From the NCBI GenBank assembly GCA_019243635.1, contig JAFAUB010000139.1, positions 1-63,032 on the forward strand: a DNA stretch of 63,032 nucleotides, written 5' to 3'. The translations under genes and the position numbers were made by a program. This stretch comes from Pseudonocardiales bacterium (lineage in GTDB: Bacteria > Actinomycetota > Actinomycetes > Mycobacteriales > Pseudonocardiaceae). The notes under the pieces are model-generated. The model searched no databases. It saw only the letters and a program-made list of their open reading frames with translations, and was not told where the DNA came from. Position 1 is the first letter of the stretch. Each line of letters begins with the position of its first letter. Positions 44,143-52,299 of the stretch are shown here, piece after piece.

Positions 44143-45207
44143 TCACCGGACCTGTGGGTTCACCCGGGGCCGCGGCGGCCCGGTGACCTGGAGGGCCGCA
44201 TCGAGGAGGTGATGATCCGGTGAGAGCCGGCACACCGGGTCCGCCCGCGCGGCGTCCCCCGTGAGTTGGAAGGCCTGGCAGCGGCAGCCGCCGAAGTCGA
44301 TCTTCTTGCGCGGGCAGCCGCGGCAGGGCTCCGACATCCACTCGTAGCCGCGAAACCGGGTGAACGCGGGGGAGTGACGCCAGATCGCGCTCAGGGAGCG
44401 CTCCCGCACGTTGTCGATACCGAGTCCGATGATCTGCGCCGCCGCCGGGCAGGGCAGCGCCCACCCGTCAGGCGCAATGACGATGTGTCGCCGTCCCCAG
44501 CCGTGCATGCACGGCTTCGGGTAAGGCTCGTGATAGTCGGCGACGACGTAGAGGATCTCGAGAGTGTCGCCATAGGCCGCCCGCGCCCGAGCGAGGGCCT
44601 GCTCGGCGGCGGCGACCTGGTCCCGTGTCGGCAGCAACGCGGACCGGTTGAGCAGCCCCCAGCCGTAGTACTGCGCGTGCGCGAGCTCGAGCCGGTCCGC
44701 GCCGAGTGCGGCGGCGAGATCGACGATCGGCCCGATCCGGCCGATGTTCCCGCGATGCAGCACGACGTTGATCGTCAACGGCAGCTCCAGCGCCGTGACC
44801 GCGTGGGCGGCGGCCATCTTGCGGTCGAAGACGCGGGCTCCCGCCGTCTCGTCGGCCGCCATGCGGTCAGCGTCCTGCATGCTGAGCTGGACGTGGTCGA
44901 GCCCGGCGTGCGCCAGCTCGCTCGTTCGCCGCTCGTCGAGGCCCACCCCGCTGGTGACCAGGCTGACGTAGAAACCCAGGTCGCGGGCCCGTGCCACGAG
45001 TGGGGTGAGGTCCGGCCGGGTCAGCGGCTCACCTCCGGTGAGGTGCACTTGCAGCACGCCCAGCGCTCGGGCTTCCGCCAGCACGCGGCACCACTCGGGC
45101 AGCGCCAGCTCCGCCGCGTCCGGAACGGCGACGGGGTTGGAACAGTACGGGCAGTGCAGTGGGCACCTGTAGGTCAGCTCGGCGAGCAGGCCCAGCGGCC
45201 TATCCAC
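44143..45207 (-). CDS. pqqE: PQQ biosynthesis radical SAM enzyme PqqE
   Basis: 354-residue radical SAM/SPASM enzyme that links the Glu and Tyr side chains of PqqA. It has the cluster motif CPLHCPYC near residues 14-21, GGEPL, and a SPASM region with CMHGWG, CPAA, and CRGCPRKKIDFGGCRC. The GTG start (45207) overlaps the pqqD stop by 8 bp. It is the last gene of the pqqA-C-D-E string and is convergent with the glycosidase gene. Confidence 0.93.
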   Translation of the reverse strand: MDRPLGLLAELTYRCPLHCPYCSNPVAVPDAAELALPEWCRVLAEARALGVLQVHLTGGEPLTRPDLTPLVARARDLGFYVSLVTSGVGLDERRTSELAHAGLDHVQLSMQDADRMAADETAGARVFDRKMAAAHAVTALELPLTINVVLHRGNIGRIGPIVDLAAALGADRLELAHAQYYGWGLLNRSALLPTRDQVAAAEQALARARAAYGDTLEILYVVADYHEPYPKPCMHGWGRRHIVIAPDGWALPCPAAAQIIGLGIDNVRERSLSAIWRHSPAFTRFRGYEWMSEPCRGCPRKKIDFGGCRCQAFQLTGDAARADPVCRLSPDHHLLDAALQVTGPPRPRVNPQVR

Positions 45208-45481
45208 GGCTGGCCACCAGCAGATGCTGCATGAGCAGATCCCGCAGCAGCGACATGACGTCCTCGCCGAGGACGTCGTCGTACATCTCGCCGAGCGCCC
45301 GCACCACCTCCGCCACGCTGCGGCTGCCGTCGCACTGCCGGATGACCGCGGCCGCCGTCTCACTCAGTATGAGCACACCCTCGGGGAACAGCAGGACCGC
45401 CGCACCGGTGAGCGGGTCGGTCCCGGTGCGCACCCCGCAGCGCAGCTGTGGTCGGTCGGTGAGCGACAACGTCGCCGTCAT
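45200..45481 (-). CDS. pqqD: PQQ biosynthesis chaperone PqqD
   Basis: 93-residue PqqD, the peptide chaperone that presents PqqA to PqqE. It has the family pattern RPQLRCGVRTG, LLFPEGVLILSETAAAVI and CDGSRSVAEVV. It overlaps pqqC by 4 bp (ATGA) and pqqE by 8 bp, so the three are translationally coupled. Confidence 0.93.
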   Translation of the reverse strand: MTATLSLTDRPQLRCGVRTGTDPLTGAAVLLFPEGVLILSETAAAVIRQCDGSRSVAEVVRALGEMYDDVLGEDVMSLLRDLLMQHLLVASRG

Positions 45482-46182
45482 CTACGCTCCCGCAGTGCAT
45501 GCTCGATCGCGTCGAGCATGCTCCACAACACGTCGGTCTTGAACTCGAGGGCGCGCACCGCGGCGTCCTGGCCTTGCCTTGAACTACAGTGTGACAACAC
45601 GATGTCCAAGGCGTCGGCGCATTCTTCCCGGGCTCGGCCGATACGGGAGTCGAAATACGTCAGCGCGTCGTGGTCAAGCCACGGGTAGTGTCGTTTCAAC
45701 GCGGCTGCCCGCGTGGCCATCGCGCGTGGGGCGAACAGCTCGGTCAATGACGACGCGATGCCCTCGAGCCATGGCCGTGTCCGAGCGAAGGTGACGTAGG
45801 AGTCGACCGCAAAGCGCACCCCCGGTAGCACGTGCCGCTCGTCGGTGACCTCCGCCCGACTCAATCCGACCGCCTCCGCCAACACCAGCCACCGTGCGCA
45901 GCCGCCGTCACCGTCCGAGGTGCCGTCGTGGTACACGATTCTCGGCAGCCACCGTCGGCGGATCTCTGGCAGCGGACAGTTCGCGACGATGGCGGCGTCC
46001 TTTTGCGGCAGGCTTCGCTGGTAGTACCACCGGTTGGCCACCCACAGCCGCAGCTGAGACGGATCGAGCTCCCCGGCGTCCATCCGCTGATGAAAGGGGT
46101 GCTTGTCCCAGTACCCGCTCTCAGTGGCTCGCAGCATGCCCTCGAACTCCGTACGATCCAACGCCAGCCGGTTTTCGCCCAT
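45478..46182 (-). CDS. pqqC: Pyrroloquinoline-quinone synthase PqqC
   Basis: 234-residue PqqC, the cofactor-free oxidase that closes the ring and carries out the last eight-electron oxidation. The family sequence is strongly kept: HPFHQRMDAGEL near the start, WVANRWYYQRSLPQKDA, RIVYHDG and LPGVRFAVDSYV, with the active-site His and Tyr positions in place. ATG at 46182 follows GGGGGAAG. It lies 43 bp after pqqA. Confidence 0.95.
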   Translation of the reverse strand: MGENRLALDRTEFEGMLRATESGYWDKHPFHQRMDAGELDPSQLRLWVANRWYYQRSLPQKDAAIVANCPLPEIRRRWLPRIVYHDGTSDGDGGCARWLVLAEAVGLSRAEVTDERHVLPGVRFAVDSYVTFARTRPWLEGIASSLTELFAPRAMATRAAALKRHYPWLDHDALTYFDSRIGRAREECADALDIVLSHCSSRQGQDAAVRALEFKTDVLWSMLDAIEHALRERR

Positions 46183-46225
46183 CTTCCCCCACTACAGCTC
46201 GTACTCGGCGCGGCTGACTGAACTC

Positions 46226-46381
46226 TCAGCGCCGACCCGCGTACATCGTGACCTCCATGGGAGTGTCCAGACGTTCCCAGGTCGGCGCCGCCCACTGACG
46301 GCGGGTGCTCGGCGTGCTCCGGGTCGACCTCTCGAGCCGCCCGCTGACAACGCGCCCGTGTCGACCGTCGACAACGATCAT
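46226..46381 (-). CDS. pqqA: PQQ precursor peptide PqqA
   Basis: Short gene encoding a 51-residue peptide whose end, WAAPTWERLDTPMEVTMYAGRR without its first residues, fits PqqA: a Trp-containing leader, then EVTMY with the conserved Glu43-x3-Tyr47 pair that PqqE crosslinks. The ATG at 46381 follows GGAGGT at good spacing, which makes the peptide longer than the usual 22-30 residues; a shorter peptide from a non-standard start cannot be excluded. Its place directly before pqqC supports it. Confidence 0.85.
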   Translation of the reverse strand: MIVVDGRHGRVVSGRLERSTRSTPSTRRQWAAPTWERLDTPMEVTMYAGRR

Positions 46382-46868
46382 ATTCGACCTCCGCTGTCCC
46401 CCGAAGAACCGCCGTGAATTCGTTACCAAGAGTCACACATGTAACGCTCTCATGGTGACAGGGTGTATCGACCGATGTCAAGGATCACACGGCCGGTGGC
46501 TCAGGTATCACACGGTCGCCTCGGCCGCCGTCGCCGGGCAGCACGCGCGTCAGCCGCCGGCCCGGCGTGAGTGGTCGCGCCGGTCGAGCAGCCCGCGACG
46601 CAGGAGGCGCGGTGGTGGTGCTCCTCGAGCGCCGTGGACATTCCTGTTCTCAGGGACATCCTGACAACGCCGGCGCCAGTGCCTCCCCGGCGGTCACAAC
46701 TTTCAGGGGACGTCCCGATGACACCGACTCGGCGCCGCACCCACACTATAACCCTATGGATCACCACCTACGACAGAGCCTAGCGCCGCTGCCCTACGCG
46801 GACTGAACCCCAGGGGCCGTGGGAATGATGATTCACTGACTGTCGGCATCGACTGAAACGAGTCTGGC
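46382..46868. other. Divergent promoter region between pqqA and the transglutaminase/trp operon
   Basis: About 490 bp without a gene. It must carry the pqq promoter to the left and the promoter of the plus-strand biosynthetic operon to the right. It contains one copy of a conserved 75-bp element (46696-46771). Confidence 0.6.
46696..46771 (+). promoter_or_regulatory. Shared 75-bp element, copy A
   Basis: Starts CAACTTTCAGGG and ends CACCTACG, with CCGATGACACCG and ACCCACACT in between. It matches 59392-59466 at 44 of the first 50 positions and has one single-base gap later. It ends 97 bp before the transglutaminase start. Conservation of a non-coding block ahead of two different plus-strand genes suggests a common promoter or operator. 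Confidence 0.7.
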
Positions 46869-47543
46869 ATGAGTCTCGACCTGGACAAGGCATGTGACGC
46901 AACGTATTTCCTGGACCACGACGCTCCGGATGTCCGTGAGTTCGTCCACCGCGCTCTTCCTGCCGATGCTGTGAGTCTGACGGACAAGGCGGTGAAGCTG
47001 TACTACGCCGTACGCGACGGCGTTCTGTACGACATCTACGGGGCGGACCTCTCTCGGCAAGGGCTGCGGGCGAGCTCGATTGCGCGGCGGGGGAGGGGCT
47101 TCTGCATCCACAAGTCGATTCTGTACGCGGCTGCTGTCCGGTCCGTCGGAATCCCCAGCGGCCTGGTGCTGACCGATGTCCGGAATCATCTTTCCTCAGA
47201 GCGGCTGAAGCGGCTTGTCGGCGGGGACGTCTTCCACTTCCACTGTCTCACCACGATCTACCTGAACGGCGGATGGATCAAGGTTACACCTGTGTTCAAC
47301 AAGGCGCTGTGTCGGCTTTACGGCATCGCACCCCTCGAGTTCGACGGCGCGAACGACAGTCTTCATCATCCCTACGACGAGCACGGCCGCAGATACATGG
47401 AGTTCGTGCGCACGCACGGGGAGTTCCTCGACTTCCCCTACGAGATGGTGATCGCCGGCCTCTCGGGTTCGAGCCCCCGGCTGTTCCGCGGCGCGGCGAC
47501 GGTCATGACCGGGTCGCTGGCGGCCGAGGCGCTCGCCTCGTAG
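46869..47543 (+). CDS. Transglutaminase-like domain protein
   Basis: 224-residue papain-fold protein. The core has the nucleophile Cys in GFCIHKSILYAAAVRSVGIP (about 80-100) and the His in FHFHCLTTIYLNGGW; the position usually holding the catalytic Asp reads KVTPVFN, so the triad may be incomplete or use another residue. It might cleave or form an amide, possibly releasing or coupling an acyl-amino intermediate. It heads the plus-strand biosynthetic operon, 18 bp before the TrpF-like gene. Confidence 0.75.
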   Translation: MSLDLDKACDATYFLDHDAPDVREFVHRALPADAVSLTDKAVKLYYAVRDGVLYDIYGADLSRQGLRASSIARRGRGFCIHKSILYAAAVRSVGIPSGLVLTDVRNHLSSERLKRLVGGDVFHFHCLTTIYLNGGWIKVTPVFNKALCRLYGIAPLEFDGANDSLHHPYDEHGRRYMEFVRTHGEFLDFPYEMVIAGLSGSSPRLFRGAATVMTGSLAAEALAS

Positions 47544-47561
47544 CGGGAGGAGCCGAGAACC

Positions 47562-48254
47562 ATGTACGTCAAGGTCTGTGGCATTACCCGGCCCGAGGAG
47601 ATCGACCTGCTCGGGGCGCTCCCGGTCGATCTCGTCGGCCTCTGGCACGGAGTGTCGGGCGGGCGCGCTGACCTGCCGCTGACCGAGTGCCGGCGGTTGG
47701 CGGCAGCGGCCTGGGCGACACGCAGCCTCGAGCCGGTCCTCGTCACGTTCCTGAACCAGGCCGAAGCACTGCGCGAGGTCATCCATCGCTTGCCCGTGCG
47801 CTGGGTCCAGCTGCATGGATACCAGACACCCGGCCTGGTCCGTACGGTCAAGCGGGCCGTCCCTGAAGAGGTGCGCATCATCAAGGCGCTGCACCTCCAG
47901 GGGACGTACTGCCTTGAGGCACCGCTCATCCGCGCCTATGAGAAGGCCGGAGTCGATGTCTTCCTCTTCGACGCCGCGACTGACGACGGCCGGATTGGAA
48001 GCACCGGCCGGTCGTTGGACGGCAGCGTCGTCTCGTCGCTGGCCGAGCGGCTCACCCGGCCGTTTCTCCTCGCCGGAGGTATCAGCTCGGAGAACTGGCG
48101 CGAGCACGCCATGTCAGTCCGCAGCCCCGGCTGGCTCGGTATCGACGTCGACACGAACGCGCGCGGGCGGGATGGGACGATTCGGCCGGAGAACGTCGAA
48201 GCCATCATCCAGGCGTGGGCCGCCTGCGCAGACCTCGGGCACCACCATGTCTAG
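47562..48254 (+). CDS. TrpF-like phosphoribosyl-amine (Amadori) isomerase
   Basis: 230-residue TIM barrel resembling phosphoribosylanthranilate isomerase, which opens the ribose by Amadori rearrangement. The catalytic Cys (VKVCGIT, C6) and Asp (FLFDAATDD, D136) are kept, as are QLHG and LAGGI. The phosphate-side motif near the C-terminus reads IDVDTNARGRDG instead of the usual DVSSGVE. Start ATG follows GGGAGGAG. It overlaps the TrpC-like gene by 7 bp. Anthranilate specificity is doubtful given its partners. Confidence 0.8.
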   Translation: MYVKVCGITRPEEIDLLGALPVDLVGLWHGVSGGRADLPLTECRRLAAAAWATRSLEPVLVTFLNQAEALREVIHRLPVRWVQLHGYQTPGLVRTVKRAVPEEVRIIKALHLQGTYCLEAPLIRAYEKAGVDVFLFDAATDDGRIGSTGRSLDGSVVSSLAERLTRPFLLAGGISSENWREHAMSVRSPGWLGIDVDTNARGRDGTIRPENVEAIIQAWAACADLGHHHV

Positions 48255-48948
48255 CACGTTTCTCGGTGAGCTGCTCTCATCCCGTCTCCCCGTGATCATG
48301 GAGATCAAGAGGAGGGACGGCCACGGTAGGGACCTCTTCCAGCAGCGTTCGTTATCGGAGATCGTGTCGGAATACCACCGCGCCGGCGCACCGTGTCTCT
48401 CCGTTGTGACCGGGCGCTGGTTCGGCGGCACCGACGAGATGCTGCGCGATGTCGCCCGGCTCACCAGCCTGCCCATTCTGAAGAAGGACTTCATCACCAC
48501 GGAGGACCAGATCGTCCAAGCGAAGGGAATGGGCGCCTCAGCGGTCCTCCTGACGGCCCGGGTCCTTCCGAGAGCGGTGCTTCAGCGCCTCATCAGGACT
48601 GCGTTGCGCCACGGGCTGACTCCCTTCGTGGAGGCGGTCAGTGAGCCGGAGCTCGAGGCGGTGGTCCACGGCGAGGACTGCGTCGTCGCGATCAACAACA
48701 AGGACATCCGGCGCCACGAACGCGGCCACGCCGACATCGACCGGAGTCTCCTGCTGTTGGAGGCTGCGCTCCTGACCGGGACTCGGTGCCCGGTCAGCGC
48801 GAGCGGCATCGATGAGCCGGAGGTCGCCGCGCGCCTTATCACCGCCGGGTTCAAGGGTGTGCTGATCGGCACGGGACTTCTGCTCGCCGAGAGCGTGCAG
48901 GGGTGGTCGCGTGATTTCGGTCGGTGGCGGGGGGTTGGGCGTGAGTGA
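48248..48948 (+). CDS. TrpC-like indole-3-glycerol-phosphate synthase homologue, divergent
   Basis: 233-residue TIM barrel related to IGP synthase, which closes the pyrrole ring with loss of CO2. E19 and K21 (MEIKR), K80 (LPILKKDF), E129 (FVEAV) and N151 match catalytic residues. Three things differ: the N-terminal helix (about 40 residues) is missing, the SPSxG phosphate loop after EIKR reads RDGHGRDLF, and VSESG reads VSASG, so a conserved active-site Glu is Ala185. The chemistry may persist on another substrate. ATG start overlaps the TrpF-like gene. Confidence 0.8.
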
Positions 48949-49045
48949 GCCGGCTGGCACGCGGTGACTGAACGCCTCGGCCGGTTCCGCAGCCCACAGT
49001 GTGGGTGCCGGCATCGTCACCATGCGACATCCTGAACGGAGGACG

Positions 49046-50500
49046 ATGATGCTGACAACTAAGGAGCCAGTCCAGAGCTGCGACGCCATTGAGCTCAACC
49101 CTCATCGTTGGCGCGCACTGCCGTTCCTGCTTGTCGGACCCTTCCTGTCGCTGTTCGATCAGTTCGTCGTCAACGTTGCGGCAAGTCCCATCGGCCGAGA
49201 CCTCATGGCTTCTCCCCCGCAGCTCGAGGCGATCGTCAGCGGCTACGGGCTCGTATACGCCCTCGGGTTGGTGACCGGTGGACGGCTCGGTGACGCCTAT
49301 GGCCGGAAGCGGATGTATCGAGTGGGCCTGCTCATGTTCACGGTGACGTCGGCCCTGTGCGGGCTCGCACTGAGCCCGACGGAACTGGTGGCTGCCCGGT
49401 TGCTGCAAGGAGCCTCGGGCGCCGTGCTGCTACCACAAGTCCTCGCGCTGATCAGGATCCAGTTCCCGGACGGTGAACGGGCCCGAGCGCTGGCCGCGTT
49501 CGGTGTCTCGATCGGCATCGGGCAGATCGGTGGGCAGGTACTCGGTGGTGCCATACCATACTGGAATGTGTTCGGGCTGGCATGGCGACCGATCTTCTAC
49601 ATCAACGTGCCGGTGTGCCTGGTCGCCTGGGTCTGCTGCGGCTTGTGGGCCCAGGAGAGCCGGCCGAACGGACTGACTCGACTCGACCTGCTCGGTTCGC
49701 TGTTGTCCGTCGGGGGAGTCGGCATGATGCTGGTTCCCCTGATAGGCGGCCACCGGACGTCGTGGTGGCCAACGGGCACCGTGTCCGTCGCTGCGGGTAT
49801 GCTCCTGCTGGTCATTTTTCTGTCGAGGCAGCGGAAGCTGTCCATGGATGATGACGGCCAGCCACTCGTGCCCACGTGGCTGTTCCGTACACGCGGGTTC
49901 ACGATCGGCGTGCTGTTGAACATGGCCCTGTACCTCGCTACCATCCCATTCTTTTTCCTGCTCGGAATTTACCTCCAGAGTCACCTGGGTGAGTCGGAGC
50001 TGGCTGCGGGACTCACGTTTACGCCGACCGGCGTCGGTTTCATCGTCGCCTCGCGAATCGGCCCACGCCTGTACGCTCGCTTGGGGCTGTGGGCGGTCCT
50101 GCTGGGCACCGCACTCACCGCCGTGGGACTCGCGCTGACCCTGGGTATCGCGCTGGCGAACGGCGGCACGATGACGTGGCCACTGCCACTCGCTCTGCTG
50201 CTGTTCGGACTCGGTATCGGCACGACACTGCCCCTCGTGACGGGCACCGTCCTACGCCATCTTCCGGCGGAGCAGTCCGGCGCGGGGGCCGGTGTTCTGG
50301 CCGCGGCTCAGCAGATTTCGGGCGCTGTGGGAGTGGCACTGTGCGGCGCGTTGCTGTTCACCGGTGCGGAACTGGGCCCGGGAGGAGGCTCCAGCCCATA
50401 CGTGCTGCCGCTCGCCGCGCAGCTCCTTATGGCGATCCTGACTTTGGCCTGTGCCTTCTGGCTCAGGCACGTCACATCCGGAGACAGACCTCTCAGGTGA
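49046..50500 (+). CDS. MFS drug-efflux transporter (EmrB/QacA type)
   Basis: 484-residue transporter with about 14 hydrophobic segments, LFDQFVVNVAASPIGRDL in helix 1 and the loop motif GRLGDAYGRKRMY. It would export a small molecule by proton antiport and is the obvious self-resistance/export gene of the cluster. ATGs at 49046 and 49049 follow GGAGG. It lies 97 bp after the TrpC-like gene in the same direction and is convergent with the minus-strand operon. Confidence 0.9.
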   Translation: MMLTTKEPVQSCDAIELNPHRWRALPFLLVGPFLSLFDQFVVNVAASPIGRDLMASPPQLEAIVSGYGLVYALGLVTGGRLGDAYGRKRMYRVGLLMFTVTSALCGLALSPTELVAARLLQGASGAVLLPQVLALIRIQFPDGERARALAAFGVSIGIGQIGGQVLGGAIPYWNVFGLAWRPIFYINVPVCLVAWVCCGLWAQESRPNGLTRLDLLGSLLSVGGVGMMLVPLIGGHRTSWWPTGTVSVAAGMLLLVIFLSRQRKLSMDDDGQPLVPTWLFRTRGFTIGVLLNMALYLATIPFFFLLGIYLQSHLGESELAAGLTFTPTGVGFIVASRIGPRLYARLGLWAVLLGTALTAVGLALTLGIALANGGTMTWPLPLALLLFGLGIGTTLPLVTGTVLRHLPAEQSGAGAGVLAAAQQISGAVGVALCGALLFTGAELGPGGGSSPYVLPLAAQLLMAILTLACAFWLRHVTSGDRPLR

Positions 50501-50592
50501 TCGACTCCGCAGCGGCGGCGTCACGGGACATCCGCACCCGCGAATACCTGCATCACAGGAAAACCGCGTACGACGGCAAGCATCACCAGACG

Positions 50593-51732
50593 CTAGAGGC
50601 CGAGCATCGTGGCGATCCGGCGCCGCTGCAGCTCGGACGTGCCGGAGTAGATCGTTCCCGCGATGGCGTTCCGGAGGTCCTTTTCCAGGCCGTACTCGGT
50701 CACGTACCCCCTGCCGCCGAAGAGCTGCACCGCAGCCATCGCGGAGGCGACGTTGGCCTCGCTTGTCAGCAGCTTGGCGATGGCGATGTCCATCGTGACG
50801 TTCTCCCGGTTGGCGTGGCGCTCGGCCGTGTCATAGAGCCACTTGCGGGACGTCTCGACTCCGATTTTGCCATCGACGATCTTGTCGGCGACAGACTGGA
50901 ACGAGCCGATGGGCTGACCGAACTGCCTTCGGTTCTTGGCATGGTCGAGGCAGCGTTCGAGACGATGCTGCATCTCTCCGACCGCCATCACGAACAAACA
51001 AAGGATCTCCCACGCCAGAACGTACTCAAGGATGAAGAAGCCGGACCCGGGCCGGCCGAGGACGTTCGCTCCCGGCACCCTGCAGCCATCGAAGGTCAAC
51101 TCACAGAACGGGGAGGTCTTCAACCCCATCTTCTCGACCGGCTGCCCGACGGTGAAGCCCGGGGTCTCCCGCTCGACGGCGAACGCTGTGATACCCCGGA
51201 AGTCCCCGCTGGTGCCCGTCCGCGCGTAGACGACGAACAGATCCGCGACCGGGCCGTTGCTGATGAATGACTTTCTGCCGTCGAGAACGAAGCTGTCGCC
51301 CTCGGCGGTGGCCGTGGTGCGCATGCTCATGGCGTCTGAGCCGGCGTCCGGCTCGGTGATGGCGTGGGCGCCGATCGACGCTCCGTCGCAGATTCGTGCC
51401 ATATAGCGTTGCTTGAGGTCGGTCGACCCGAATCGTTGCACCGGGATGCCGGCGCTCACGATGTGTGTTGCCGCTGAGAAGTTCAGGCCGCCGTTTCGGC
51501 AGCCGTATCCGAGGTCTTCGAGCACGTACATCGTCGTCAGCAGGTCCTGACCGAGACCTCCCCACCGTTCGTCGAACGGCAGGCGAAGGAGGCCTGACTC
51601 GCGGACCAGGTCCCACTTCTCACGGGAGAACACGCTGTCACGATCATGCTCGATGTGACCGGCGCTGAACGCCTCGTGCCACCGGCTGAAGGACTTCCGC
51701 AACTCCTGCTGCTCTTCGCTCCACTTGATCAC
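50593..51732 (-). CDS. Acyl-CoA dehydrogenase-like flavoprotein, probably acting on a carrier-protein substrate
   Basis: 379-residue flavoprotein with full acyl-CoA dehydrogenase layout: FAD-binding ITEPDAGSDAMSMRTTA, the beta-domain, and a C-terminal helix bundle. The place of the common catalytic Glu (YEGTSQIQ) reads YSGTSELQ, so the base must lie elsewhere. With the prolyl-type adenylation enzyme and carrier protein in the same operon it fits the pyrrole-forming dehydrogenases (PltE/RedW type) that oxidise prolyl-S-carrier to pyrrolyl-2-carboxyl-S-carrier. That substrate is an inference from context. Starts 36 bp after the EctC-like gene. Confidence 0.85.
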   Translation of the reverse strand: MIKWSEEQQELRKSFSRWHEAFSAGHIEHDRDSVFSREKWDLVRESGLLRLPFDERWGGLGQDLLTTMYVLEDLGYGCRNGGLNFSAATHIVSAGIPVQRFGSTDLKQRYMARICDGASIGAHAITEPDAGSDAMSMRTTATAEGDSFVLDGRKSFISNGPVADLFVVYARTGTSGDFRGITAFAVERETPGFTVGQPVEKMGLKTSPFCELTFDGCRVPGANVLGRPGSGFFILEYVLAWEILCLFVMAVGEMQHRLERCLDHAKNRRQFGQPIGSFQSVADKIVDGKIGVETSRKWLYDTAERHANRENVTMDIAIAKLLTSEANVASAMAAVQLFGGRGYVTEYGLEKDLRNAIAGTIYSGTSELQRRRIATMLGL

Positions 51733-51768
51733 TGTCTCACTCCTGGCTGGACTCGGTACCGGCGTCCT

Positions 51769-52143
51769 CTAGTACTGGGAGAACCGCTCCGAGTCCAGGT
51801 CGTGGTGTTCGTCTCCGGTGAGTGCCGGCGAGAACACGCACACGAGCCTCAGGTCCTCGTCGCGCGACGCGATGAGAGAGTGGGGTTCGTTCCTGTCGAG
51901 TGCGTACAGCGTGCCCGGCTCGATGGCATGCGTCTTACCACCGGCATCGATCACCTCACCTCGGCCGGCGATGCAGTAGCACGCCTCGAGATGTCTCTTG
52001 TACTCCATCCGGGAGCTGGTGCCCGCTCGAACGATCGTGTCGGTCACCGTGTACCCGAGGCCGTCGGCCTCCAGGAGGAAGCGGCGGCTCACGCCGTTTC
52101 CCCACTCGACGGTCTTCACGGCCGACAAGTCTCGAACGATCAT
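51769..52143 (-). CDS. EctC-like cupin (ectoine synthase homologue), orphan
   Basis: 124-residue cupin closely resembling ectoine synthase, which closes a cyclic amidine by dehydrating N-acetyl-diaminobutyrate. It starts MIVRDLSAV like EctC, and the iron-ligating trio is present: E53 (RHLEACYC), Y80 (GTLYALD) and H88 (EPHSL). LRLVCVFSPALTG completes the match. No ectA or ectB is nearby. ATG at 52143 follows AAGGGA; the upstream in-frame ATG is not supported. In this operon it probably cyclises a pathway intermediate, a role inferred only from context. Confidence 0.85.
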   Translation of the reverse strand: MIVRDLSAVKTVEWGNGVSRRFLLEADGLGYTVTDTIVRAGTSSRMEYKRHLEACYCIAGRGEVIDAGGKTHAIEPGTLYALDRNEPHSLIASRDEDLRLVCVFSPALTGDEHHDLDSERFSQY

Positions 52144-52299
52144 GATGGTCCCTTCTCGGCGGTGGATGACGGCACCCACCAGGGGCGTGGCGTTCATGGC
52201 GAAGATACTTGTATAGAGCTGGTGTCGGCCCCTTCAGATACATCGGGACCCCAGCAGATACCGAGCTCGCCCAACGCAGGGTCCCGCGAGGGCCAGGCT

